This document shows positions 16,555 to 23,689 of a stretch of 33,555 bases of DNA, one piece after another; position 1 is the first letter of the stretch, and every line of letters starts with the position of its first letter. The position numbers and the translations under genes are program-made. Source of the DNA: VAZQ01 sp040510075 (GTDB taxonomy: Bacteria; Pseudomonadota; Alphaproteobacteria; Rhizobiales; Xanthobacteraceae). Location of the stretch: the NCBI GenBank assembly GCA_040510075.1, contig JBEVJT010000109.1, positions 1-33,555 of the forward strand, read 5' to 3'. The notes beneath the pieces are model-generated. The model was not told where the DNA came from. It worked only from the letters and a program-made list of their open reading frames with translations, and ran no database searches.

Positions 16555-17565
16555 ATGTCCAGCCCCGAATTTGCGATCCCGACGCGCGCGCCGGCCACGA
16601 GGTCGGAAGACGATACAATTCTGCCTTTCAGTGTGGACGCACTCGAACTTCGCGGGCGCATCGTTCGCTTCGGTGCGGCGATGGACACGATCCTTTCCCA
16701 GGACCGCTATCCGGTACCCGTCGCAAAGCTCCTGGGCGAGGCGACCGTGCTGACGGTTCTGCTGGGCTCGACCTTGAAATTCGAAGGCCGGTTCATTCTG
16801 CAGACGCAGACCGACGGTCCCGTGCGCATGCTCGTGATCGATTATACCACCCCCGGAAAAGTGCGCGGTTGCGCCCGTTTCGATGCCGATCGGCTCGACG
16901 CTGCGGTTGCTGCAGGCAATGCCGACGCCGGCGCCTTGCTCGGCAAGGGACATCTGGCGATGACCATTGATCAGGGGCCGGACACCGCGCGCTATCAGGG
17001 AATCGTCGCGCTCGAGGGCAACGATCTCGAACACGCCGCGCACGAGTATTTTCTGCGTTCCGAACAAATTCCAACGCGGGTTCGCCTGGCGGTGGCCGAG
17101 GAGATGCGCGCCGAAAAGGGCGGCGCCCGGCATCATTGGCGCGCAGGCGGCCTGCTCCTCCAGTTCCTGCCGCGCAGCGCAGAAAGGGCGCGGCAGCCCG
17201 ATCTGGATCCCGGCGATGTGCCGCCAGGGGTGGAGCTGGAACTCCCGCGCGAGGACGATGCGTGGGTGGAAGCGAGATCGCTCGTGGCCACGGTACAGGA
17301 CGTCGAGTTGCTCGATCCCGCTGTATCAACCGAACAATTGCTGTACCGGCTGTTTCACGAGCGCGGCGTGCGCGTTTTCCGCAGCCGGGATTTGCATGCG
17401 CAATGCTCGTGTTCGCGCGCGGGTGTCGAGCAAATGCTGCAAAGCTTTCCGCAAGAAGATCGTGATCACATGGTGCAGGAGGGCAAGATCACGGTTACCT
17501 GCGAATTCTGTGGCGCAACCTACAGGTTCGAACCCACCGAGCTGAGCCCGGAGAAGCCATCCTAG
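16555..17565 (+). CDS. hslO: Hsp33 redox-regulated chaperone
   Basis: This 336-residue cytoplasmic holdase binds unfolding proteins during oxidative stress. The C-terminal redox switch is complete: Cys284-x-Cys286 in HAQCSCSR and Cys316-x-x-Cys319 in VTCEFCGATY, the four zinc ligands that become disulfides on activation. The N-terminal domain has the family LLGEATVLTVLLGSTLKFEG and GKGHLAMTID. The start is ATG 16555; TATATT lies 9 nt upstream and might be the -10 of a near-leaderless internal promoter, but no -35 match is evident. Otherwise it is read from the argD-argF operon across an 86-nt gap. Confidence 0.96.
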   Translation: MSSPEFAIPTRAPATRSEDDTILPFSVDALELRGRIVRFGAAMDTILSQDRYPVPVAKLLGEATVLTVLLGSTLKFEGRFILQTQTDGPVRMLVIDYTTPGKVRGCARFDADRLDAAVAAGNADAGALLGKGHLAMTIDQGPDTARYQGIVALEGNDLEHAAHEYFLRSEQIPTRVRLAVAEEMRAEKGGARHHWRAGGLLLQFLPRSAERARQPDLDPGDVPPGVELELPREDDAWVEARSLVATVQDVELLDPAVSTEQLLYRLFHERGVRVFRSRDLHAQCSCSRAGVEQMLQSFPQEDRDHMVQEGKITVTCEFCGATYRFEPTELSPEKPS

Positions 17566-17658
17566 CAGAGAACGGATGACAGTTGACCGATGACGGAAGA
17601 AGCAGAACCGGCGCAGCGCTATGCTTCTCCTTCTCTGTCCTCCGTCATCTGTCCTCTG
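17566..17658. repeat. Long imperfect inverted repeat between convergent hslO and apaG
   Basis: The left arm begins CAGAGAACGGATGACAG and continues to GATGACGGAAGAAGCAG. The reverse complement of the right arm begins CAGAGGACAGATGACGG and ends GAGAAGGAGAAGCAT. The two arms of about 38 nt can pair over much of their length with mismatches, around a central GGCGCAGCGC. The element starts one base after the hslO stop and ends 2 nt before the apaG stop, so it may act as a bidirectional terminator. There is no clean U tract, so this is not certain. Confidence 0.6.
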
Positions 17659-17660
17659 AT

Positions 17661-18071
17661 TCAGTTGATGGTCCGTGCGCGCTGCGGGGTGTCGAGGGAG
17701 AAGGCGGGGATCTCGATTTCGAATTCGTCTCCGGTTGCGCTCACCATCCCGTAGGTTCCTGTCATGAAGCCTGAAGAAGTGGGCAGGGGTACGCCGCTAG
17801 TATACTCGAAATTCTCGCCTGGCTTGAGCACCGGCTCCTCGCCCACAACCCCTGCACCGCGTACTTCTTGTAAACGGCCGTGCGCATCCGTAATCCGCCA
17901 GTGGCGCGCCTTCAATTGAACCGTCTCGCGCCCTAAATTCGTGAGCGTTATGTGGTAGGCCCAGAAGTAGTACCCGTTCTCCGGCGAGGAGCGCTCGGGC
18001 AGAAACTGCGGCCGCACCTGCACCTCGATCTGGCGGGTCACGGCGCGGTATGGCTTCTTGGCGGCATCCAT
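17661..18071 (-). CDS. apaG: ApaG domain protein
   Basis: This 136-residue protein consists of the ApaG immunoglobulin-like domain: I-E-V-x-V-x-P-x-F (about 16-24), YYFWAYHITLTNLG, the segment ending in V-x-G-x-G-V-V-G-E-x-P-x-L-K-P-G and FEYTSGVPLPTSSGFMTGTYGMV. The bacterial family has been linked to Co2+/Mg2+ efflux phenotypes, but its biochemical role is unclear. The open frame reaches up to 18152, but those 27 extra codons run through the dispersed repeat and are not family-like, so I chose ATG 18071. It converges on hslO. Confidence 0.93.
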   Translation of the reverse strand: MDAAKKPYRAVTRQIEVQVRPQFLPERSSPENGYYFWAYHITLTNLGRETVQLKARHWRITDAHGRLQEVRGAGVVGEEPVLKPGENFEYTSGVPLPTSSGFMTGTYGMVSATGDEFEIEIPAFSLDTPQRARTIN

Positions 18072-18104
18072 GGAAGCGATTCGCTCAATTTGTGCCGCCA
18101 CGAC

Positions 18105-18156
18105 ATTAGAGCATGATGCCGAAAAGTGGGAACCGGTTTCGGAAAGGATCAAGCTC
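18105..18156. repeat. Dispersed palindromic repeat, copy 2 (upstream of apaG and opgC)
   Basis: ATTAGAGCATGATGCC, then AAAAGTGGGAACCGG and TTTCGGAAA, then GGATCAAGCTC. The outer arms GAGCATGATGCC (18109-18120) and GGATCAAGCTC (18146-18156) are imperfect inverted copies, so this is the most complete of the three copies. It sits in the divergent region between apaG and opgC. Confidence 0.8.
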
Positions 18157-18271
18157 CATACAAGCTAGAGCGGCGATTCGAAGAAAAGTCGTCCTTCTCT
18201 AGCGTGCCTGGCACGTTGAATACCGGTTGCCGGATGTGCTGCGGGAAACGCCCGTGAATCGCAGAGAGCAG

Positions 18272-19486
18272 ATGCCGGAGGTGGAACTGGGCGAGGCGGC
18301 ACGCAAGATCGCTCCAGTGCAGGCTCCCGCGGTCAGCCGCGGACGCGATCTCAGGCTCGATCTGTTTCGCGGCATAGCGCTTTGGTTGATTTTCCTGGAC
18401 CACATCCCCTCGAACATCGTGGCCTGGATCACCATCCGGAATTACGGTTTCAGCGACGCCACCGAAATATTCGTATTCGTGTCCGGGTACACCGCCGCCT
18501 TCGTCTACGGCAAGCAAATGCGTGAGCGCGGGTTCATTGTTGCCAGCGCCCAGCTCCTGCGCCGCGCCTGGCAAATCTACGTGGCCCATGTCTTTCTTTT
18601 TGCGATCTATCTCGCTGAAATCATTTATGTCGCGACTCGATTCGAGAATCCGCTTTATGCCGAAGAGATGAACATACTCGACTTTCTGAAGCAGCCGGAC
18701 GTCACGATCATCCAGGCCCTGCTGCTGAAATTCAAGCCCGCGAACATGGACGTGCTGCCGCTCTATATTATCCTACTCTTATTGTTCCCTCCGACCCTTT
18801 GGCTCCTGCAGTGGCGATCCACACTGGCGCTCGGCGCCTCGGTGCTGCTCTACGTGCTGACCTGGCATTTCAACTGGAACTTGCCGAGCTATCCGAGCGG
18901 TCATTGGTTCTTCAATCCTTTCGCCTGGCAGTTGTTGTTTGTATTCGGGGCTTGGTGTGCGATGGGCGGGGCGGAACGGCTTTCGGCAGTGCTGCGGTCG
19001 CGGGTCACGCTTGCCGTTGCCTTCGCGTATTTGGTTTTCGCCTTCTGCATCTCCTTTACGTGGTATGTGCCCTACGCAGGCCAGTTCGTGCCGAAATGGC
19101 TGGAAGAGGTCATCTATCCAATCGACAAAACCAATCTCGACGTTCTGCGCTTCGCGCACTTTATCGCCCTTGCCGTCGTAGCCGTGCGATTCATTCCGCA
19201 GGACTGGCCGCCGCTGAACAGCCGCACGCTATGGGCGCCCATTATCTGTGGACAGCACTCGCTTGAGATCTTTTGCCTGGGCGTGTTTCTTTCGTTTGCC
19301 GCCCATTTCGCCATGACCGAGATTTCCGGCGCCTTCTGGATGCAAATCACCGCCAGCGCATTAGGCATTCTCATCATGATTGCGGCTGCTTGGCTGTTGA
19401 CGTGGTATAAGGGGGCAGAGGGACGCAGTGCCGGCGCTCGCCCAAAGAAGACGCCGGATGCGGACCTCGCGGGAGGGGAAGTGTGA
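18272..19486 (+). CDS. opgC: OpgC-type membrane acyltransferase
   Basis: This membrane protein of about 404 residues has roughly ten hydrophobic segments. It matches the OpgC family, which in Rhizobiales and enterics adds succinyl groups to osmoregulated periplasmic glucans. Family features near the N terminus are RDLRLDLFRGIALWLIFLDHIP and YGFSDATEIFVFVSGYTAAFVYG. The conserved HSLEIFCLGVFLSF is near the C terminus. The start is uncertain: ATG 18272 follows GCAGAGAG, while GTG 18254 and TTG 18227 are in frame. The stop overlaps the start of the next gene by one base (TGATG), linking it to the two SGNH-fold proteins. The donor and acceptor are inferred from the family. Confidence 0.88.
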   Translation: MPEVELGEAARKIAPVQAPAVSRGRDLRLDLFRGIALWLIFLDHIPSNIVAWITIRNYGFSDATEIFVFVSGYTAAFVYGKQMRERGFIVASAQLLRRAWQIYVAHVFLFAIYLAEIIYVATRFENPLYAEEMNILDFLKQPDVTIIQALLLKFKPANMDVLPLYIILLLLFPPTLWLLQWRSTLALGASVLLYVLTWHFNWNLPSYPSGHWFFNPFAWQLLFVFGAWCAMGGAERLSAVLRSRVTLAVAFAYLVFAFCISFTWYVPYAGQFVPKWLEEVIYPIDKTNLDVLRFAHFIALAVVAVRFIPQDWPPLNSRTLWAPIICGQHSLEIFCLGVFLSFAAHFAMTEISGAFWMQITASALGILIMIAAAWLLTWYKGAEGRSAGARPKKTPDADLAGGEV

Positions 19487-20235
19487 TGAGGCTTTTTGCG
19501 CCGGCGCTCGCGTTCTTGTTCTGGTCTGCGATGGCTTTGGCCGAGCCACCGAATTGCGAAATTCCAGGCTATTTCCTCGAAGGCCAATATGAGCTCAAGC
19601 GGGTCAACGCGAGCGTTTCGCAGCACCGGCAGCTGACTATCGCCGTCCTGGGCACTGGGTCTTCTATTCTGGCCGGACCTGAGGGGCCACGGTCGGCCTA
19701 TCCGGCGCGGCTCGAGGCCGTCCTGAAGAAGCGCCTTCCCTCCGTGTCCGTGAAAGTCGTCACCCTCGTCAGAAGCCGCGAGACGGCGGAAGATTTGGCC
19801 GCTGGTATGTCGAAATTGTTAGTCGACCAGAAACCAGACTTGATGATATGGCAGTGCGGGACTGTTGATGCGATGCGCCATATCGACCTCGACGAATTTC
19901 GCGATGCGCTCTCAAAAGGACTGGAAACATTGCATAAAAGCGGGGTCGATGCCATATTGATGAACATGCAGTACAGCCCCCGCACCGAGACCATCGTGGC
20001 GCTCGGGCCCTACGCCGATGTCATGCGGGTTGTAGCGCAGCAGCACGAGGTGCCCCTTTTTGATCGCCTCGGCATCATGCATCACTGGTCGGATACGGGA
20101 GAGTTCGACCTTTATGTAACGGGCAACGACAACGTGCTGGCGGCTAAGGTTCACGACTGCCTTGGGCGCGGACTCGCCACTATGGTCATGGATGCCGCTC
20201 ACTTGGGTGAGCTTGAACCGAAGCCGGCCCAGTGA
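19486..20235 (+). CDS. SGNH-hydrolase-fold exported protein lacking catalytic blocks
   Basis: This 249-residue protein has a signal peptide (about 1-19, MALA/EPP) and clear collinearity with the next gene product. GGAGGGG precedes ATG 19486, which overlaps the opgC stop; a GTG at 19483 is a less likely start. Each catalytic block is altered relative to its neighbour: block I reads VLGTGSSILAG in place of ALGSSSTYGAG, so Gly stands at the expected nucleophile; the block II NRGVNG is replaced by LVRSRE; the block III GTN becomes GTV (125-127); and the block V D-x-x-H is absent (VTGNDNVLAA, 211-220). I therefore expect no hydrolase activity; it may bind glycan or support its partner. Confidence 0.8.
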   Translation: MRLFAPALAFLFWSAMALAEPPNCEIPGYFLEGQYELKRVNASVSQHRQLTIAVLGTGSSILAGPEGPRSAYPARLEAVLKKRLPSVSVKVVTLVRSRETAEDLAAGMSKLLVDQKPDLMIWQCGTVDAMRHIDLDEFRDALSKGLETLHKSGVDAILMNMQYSPRTETIVALGPYADVMRVVAQQHEVPLFDRLGIMHHWSDTGEFDLYVTGNDNVLAAKVHDCLGRGLATMVMDAAHLGELEPKPAQ

Positions 20236-20265
20236 AGGCAGCGAGTTTGCGCGAGACTTGAACCA

Positions 20266-21111
20266 ATGAGGATCGTTCAGCTCTTCGGCCGCGCCGCGGT
20301 GTTTGCAGCGGCTCTATGCATCGCCGCCATGGTACGCGCCGAGGTGCCGGCCACAACCGCGGCGGCTCCTGCCGTAACCGGACCTGCATCTGCGCTTCCG
20401 GAGACCGGATGCAGTATCGCGCCCGATCGGGTGCGTCTGAGCTACAGATTGCCCAGGGTGGCGCGCCGGCTTGCGACCGGACAACCCATCAAGATCGTCG
20501 CGCTCGGCTCCTCATCGACCTATGGGGCGGGTGCGAGCACATCGGCAGCAAGCTATCCAAGCCGGCTCGCCGAAGAGTTGTCCCGCCAGTTCCCGGGGCA
20601 TGAGATCTCGGTGCTCAACCGTGGCGTGAACGGGGAGGTGATCACCGACATGCTGGCGCGGCTCGATGCCGCGATCATCGCCGAACAGCCCGATCTGGTC
20701 CTCTGGCAGCTGGGTACGAATTCCGTGCTGCAGGACAAAGCCCTGCCGCCGCACACACAATATCTGCACGAGGGATTGGAACGGCTCAAGCGTAGCGGCG
20801 CTGACGTGGTTCTGATCGATCTGCAATATGCTCCCAAGGTTCTCGCCCACAGCAGCTGGAAGGGCATGCTGTCGCTCATTGCTGCCACTGCCAAGGCCGA
20901 ACATGTCGGCCTCTTTCGCCGTTTCGATCTCATGCGCCATTGGTTTCTGGTCAAGCATCTTCCGTTCGAAACGTTTCTTTCGCCCGATGGGCTCCATATG
21001 AATGATTGGAGCTATGCCTGCCTCGGCAAGGCACTCGCAATGGCGATCGCACAGGAGGCATCCGCGCCCACCGCGGCCGCTGCTCGACTTAGCATACCTG
21101 CGCAGTGGTGA
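20266..21111 (+). CDS. SGNH/GDSL hydrolase family esterase, exported
   Basis: This 281-residue protein has a signal peptide (about 1-25, MVRA/EVP) and all four SGNH blocks: ALGSSSTYGAG (probable nucleophile Ser83), NRGVNGE (Gly120, Asn122), WQLGTN (Asn152) and SPDGLHMND (Asp241, His244). Such enzymes are esterases, often deacylating carbohydrates. It lies 30 nt after the degenerate homologue and in the same run as opgC, so a role in trimming or transferring acyl groups on periplasmic glucan is a reasonable inference. The ATG at 20266 has only a weak Shine-Dalgarno. Confidence 0.88.
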   Translation: MRIVQLFGRAAVFAAALCIAAMVRAEVPATTAAAPAVTGPASALPETGCSIAPDRVRLSYRLPRVARRLATGQPIKIVALGSSSTYGAGASTSAASYPSRLAEELSRQFPGHEISVLNRGVNGEVITDMLARLDAAIIAEQPDLVLWQLGTNSVLQDKALPPHTQYLHEGLERLKRSGADVVLIDLQYAPKVLAHSSWKGMLSLIAATAKAEHVGLFRRFDLMRHWFLVKHLPFETFLSPDGLHMNDWSYACLGKALAMAIAQEASAPTAAAARLSIPAQW

Positions 21112-21143
21112 ACGGCGTTACTCGCGGCAGGCGGGCGGCCAGC

Positions 21144-22340
21144 TCACACAGCTTGCAACGCTGAGAATACATCCTCGACGATGTCGTCGGGATGTTCGAG
21201 CCCGCATGAGAGGCGCAGCAGTCCGTCGGTAATGCTGCGCTCTGCACGGGCGGCGGGCGTCAGTCGTTGGTGCGTGGTCGTCGCCGGATGTGTGACGAGG
21301 CTCTTTGCGTCTCCCAGATTGTTGCTGATGCGAATGAGCTTGAGCGCGTTCTGAAACCGGAAAGCGCCGGCCTTTCCGCCTTTCACCTCGAATGCGACCA
21401 GCGTGGACCCGCCTTGCATTTGTCGGCGCACGACATCCGCTTGTGGATGGTCCGGGCGGCCGGGATACACTAGTCGGTTGATCTTCGGGTGCTCGGCCAG
21501 AGCGACCGCCACGCTGGCGGCGGTATCCGTCTGGCGGCGCACGCGTACGCATAGCGTCTCCAATCCTTTGAGCAGCACCCAGGCATTGAATGGCGAGAGC
21601 GTTGGCCCGGTATGCCGGATGAGCGTTTGCACGTGATTCTCGATGAATTGCCGGGAACCCAGAATGACGCCGCCCAGGCAGCGGCCTTGGCCGTCGATGT
21701 GCTTGGTGGCGGAATACACGACGCAATCGGCGCCGAGCTCGAGCGGTTTTTGGAATAAGGGAGTCGAGAATACGTTGTCGACTACGAGAGTTGCGCCTGC
21801 GGCATGCGCGATCTCGGCAACCGCCCTGATATCGATCACTTGCAGCGTGGGGTTGGTCGGCGTCTCGAGAAACAACGTCCTGGTGTTTGGCCGGACAGCA
21901 TTTCGCCAGGCGTCGAGATCCGTGCCGTCCACGAGCGTCGAAGCGATGCCGTACCTGGGCAGATGCTCTTCGACGACGTATTGACATGAACCAAACAGCG
22001 CTCGTGAGGCGACCACATGATCGCCGGCTTTGACCTGGCCCATCAGCGCGGTCGTTACGGCCGCCATTCCGGTCGCCGTCGCGCGGGCCGCCTCTGCGCC
22101 TTCGAGCGCCGCCATGCGCTCCTCGAACATGCTCACGGTGGGGTTGGCCACACGCGAATACTGGTAGCCAGGCTCCTCGTTCTTAAAGCGTCTTTCAGCG
22201 ATGGAGGCGTTCTCGTAGACAAAGCTCTGCGTGAGAAACAGCGCTTCCGAGGTCTCGCCGAAACTGGAGCGCAGCGTTCCGGCATGAACCAGCCTTGTTT
22301 CCGTTCGCCAGCTTCGGTTCGTGGATGTGGATGCGGGCAT
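21144..22340 (-). CDS. metZ: O-succinylhomoserine sulfhydrylase
   Basis: This 398-residue PLP enzyme of the Cys/Met metabolism family would make homocysteine from O-succinylhomoserine and sulfide. It has the YQYSRVANPTVSMFEERMAALEG segment, ETPTNPTLQVIDI, VVDNVFSTP and the PLP Lys in YSATKHIDGQGR. The final domain has GGSTLVAFEVKGG and ITDGLLRLSCGLE. The start is the ATG at 22340: AGGAG (22347-22351) is 6 nt upstream, whereas the ATG at 22346 abuts it and the TTG at 22361 lies next to the terminator tail. The upstream SAM-II riboswitch confirms a methionine-pathway role. Its 3' end converges with the SGNH gene with a 32-nt gap. Confidence 0.95.
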   Translation of the reverse strand: MPASTSTNRSWRTETRLVHAGTLRSSFGETSEALFLTQSFVYENASIAERRFKNEEPGYQYSRVANPTVSMFEERMAALEGAEAARATATGMAAVTTALMGQVKAGDHVVASRALFGSCQYVVEEHLPRYGIASTLVDGTDLDAWRNAVRPNTRTLFLETPTNPTLQVIDIRAVAEIAHAAGATLVVDNVFSTPLFQKPLELGADCVVYSATKHIDGQGRCLGGVILGSRQFIENHVQTLIRHTGPTLSPFNAWVLLKGLETLCVRVRRQTDTAASVAVALAEHPKINRLVYPGRPDHPQADVVRRQMQGGSTLVAFEVKGGKAGAFRFQNALKLIRISNNLGDAKSLVTHPATTTHQRLTPAARAERSITDGLLRLSCGLEHPDDIVEDVFSALQAV

Positions 22341-22359
22341 CGCCATCTCCTGCGCCAAC

Positions 22360-22390
22360 AAAAAACCCGGCCGGAAACGCTTCCGCCGGG
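22360..22390 (-). terminator. Regulatory rho-independent terminator in the metZ leader
   Basis: On the minus strand CCCGGCGGAA pairs with TTCC-G-GCCGGG (one bulged G) around a short loop, followed by six T (22365-22360). It lies between the SAM-II aptamer and the metZ Shine-Dalgarno. Its left arm can pair instead with GCCGGGC (22401-22407) at the aptamer's 3' end, giving a competing 7-bp antiterminator. Confidence 0.85.
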
Positions 22391-22404
22391 CTCATCGCGC
22401 GCCC

Positions 22405-22461
22405 GGCCTTTTAGCGACTTGTTTTACGTGGCTGCAAGCCGGCCGGCTCAAATGACCACGG
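22405..22461 (-). promoter_or_regulatory. SAM-II riboswitch aptamer upstream of metZ
   Basis: The minus strand from 22461 reads CCGTGGTCATTTGAG, then GCCGGCCGGCTTGCAG, CCACGTAAAACAAG and TCGCTAAAAGGCC. This matches the SAM-II (metA-type) riboswitch known upstream of Met genes in alphaproteobacteria. P1 is CGTGG with CCACG. The pseudoknot P2 pairs CTTG with CAAG and GGCC with the 3' GGCC. The conserved ATTTG and CTAAAA segments, which form the SAM-binding triplex region, are present. When S-adenosylmethionine binds, the 3' GGCC is held in P2 and cannot form the antiterminator. Confidence 0.93.
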
Positions 22462-22470
22462 GATAAACCC

Positions 22471-22500
22471 GCTCTAGCGGGGTTACCGCCTTTCCGTCAA
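22471..22500 (-). promoter_or_regulatory. Sigma-70 promoter of metZ
   Basis: On the minus strand TTGACG (22500-22495) and TAGAGC (22476-22471) are separated by 18 nt. Transcription would begin around 22464, just before the aptamer starts, which fits the SAM-II layout. An imperfect palindrome, AACCCGCT/AGCGGGGTT, covers the -10 and could be an operator. Confidence 0.65.
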
Positions 22501-22511
22501 GCGAGGCCTGG

Positions 22512-22529
22512 ATTAGAGCATGATGCCGA
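22512..22529. repeat. Truncated copy 3 of the dispersed repeat (at the dcd start)
   Basis: ATTAGAGCATGATGCCGA is identical to the left end of the copy at 18105; the AAAAGTGGGAACC core is missing. The first ATG pair of dcd (22520 and 22523) lies inside it. Confidence 0.65.
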
Positions 22530-23683
22530 CGCGCTGCGAGGCTTGCGATTTGTCCATTACATTCGCTCAGGACCAAAGAGGCATCCTGCCCGACAGCATG
22601 ATCGCCGCCTTGGCGCAGCAAGGCGCGATTCGCGCGCCGTGTGGCCTTTCCGACGATCAGATCCAGCCCGCAAGCCTCGATTTGCGTCTCGGCAATGTCG
22701 CCTATCGCGTGCGCGCGAGCTTTCTTCCCGGTCCGCGCATGAAGGTAGCGCAGAGAATAGAAGGATGGAAACTGCACGAAATCTCCCTCGCCGAGGGCGC
22801 CGTGCTCGAAACGAGCTGCGTGTACATCGTGCCACTGCTTGAATCACTCGAACTGCCGGACGACATCGAGGCGGTCATGAATCCGAAGAGCTCGACCGGA
22901 CGCCTCGATGTGTTTACGCGCGTGATTGCGGACGCGACGCGCGGCTTCGATCGCGTAAGGCCAGGATACCGTGGCCCGCTCTATGCCGAGATCAGTCCGC
23001 GCACTTTTCCGATCCTCGTGCGCTGCGGCTCGCGCCTGTCGCAAATTCGTTTTCGCCATGGCAAGACCCAGCTCGATGCGGACGGCCTGCGGGGATTACA
23101 GGGTCTCGAGCAGTCGACCGGAGGGGCGGAGTTCAATGAGGGCATGCCGGTTAGCGTCGATCTCTCGGGCTTTGCTGCCGGCCGTCAATGGGCCGTGCAA
23201 CAAAGCGAGCCGATCGTAGGCTTCCGCGCCAGGCGTCACACCGGCGTCGTTGATGTCGAGTGCCGGGCCCGTTACGAGGTGCTCGATTTCTGGGATCCGA
23301 TCCAGGCGCGCAAGGACCAGAGCCTCATTCTTGATCCGAACGAGTTCTACATTCTGGCGTCCAAGGAATCCGTGCAGGTGCCGCCCGATTATGCAGCGGA
23401 GATGGTGCCGTTCGATCCGCTGGTGGGAGAATTCCGCGTGCATTATGCAGGGTTCTTCGATCCAGGCTTCGGCTACGCCGCTGCCGGGGGCAGCGGCGCA
23501 CGCGCGGTGCTGGAAGTGCGCTCGCGCGAGGTTCCGTTCATTCTCGAGCACGGACAGATCGTGGGGCGCCTGGTGTTCGAGAAGATGTTGCAGCGCCCTG
23601 CCTCACTGTACGGCCAAGGCATTGGTTCCAATTACCAGGCGCAGGGATTGAAACTGTCAAAGCATTTCAAGCACGAATCGTAA
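22520..23683 (+). CDS. dcd: 2'-deoxycytidine 5'-triphosphate deaminase, double-domain form
   Basis: This protein of about 387 residues deaminates dCTP to dUTP for dTTP synthesis. The first half has IQPASLDLRLG, the active-site neighbourhood NPKSSTGRLDVFTRVIAD, and PGYRGPLYAEISPRTFPILVRCGSRLSQIRF. The second half (from about 215) repeats the dUTPase-like fold more loosely, with FYILASKESVQVPPDYAAEMVPFDPLVGEFRVHYAGFFDPGFG. Standard Dcd is about 190 residues; the double-length form is usual in Rhizobiales. The start is uncertain: the ATGs at 22520/22523 sit in a repeat remnant without a Shine-Dalgarno, and the next ATG (MIAALAQQG) would remove 26 residues. The gene is divergent from metZ. Confidence 0.93.
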   Translation: MMPTRCEACDLSITFAQDQRGILPDSMIAALAQQGAIRAPCGLSDDQIQPASLDLRLGNVAYRVRASFLPGPRMKVAQRIEGWKLHEISLAEGAVLETSCVYIVPLLESLELPDDIEAVMNPKSSTGRLDVFTRVIADATRGFDRVRPGYRGPLYAEISPRTFPILVRCGSRLSQIRFRHGKTQLDADGLRGLQGLEQSTGGAEFNEGMPVSVDLSGFAAGRQWAVQQSEPIVGFRARRHTGVVDVECRARYEVLDFWDPIQARKDQSLILDPNEFYILASKESVQVPPDYAAEMVPFDPLVGEFRVHYAGFFDPGFGYAAAGGSGARAVLEVRSREVPFILEHGQIVGRLVFEKMLQRPASLYGQGIGSNYQAQGLKLSKHFKHES

Positions 23684-23689
23684 CAAACA

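Noticed and set aside
18072..18152. N-terminal extension of apaG
   Set aside because: These codons translate the dispersed repeat; the ApaG-like sequence starts after ATG 18071.
22341..22361. Earlier starts of metZ (TTG 22361, ATG 22346)
   Set aside because: The TTG is next to the U tract of the leader terminator, and ATG 22346 touches the AGGAG, leaving no spacing; ATG 22340 has 6 nt.
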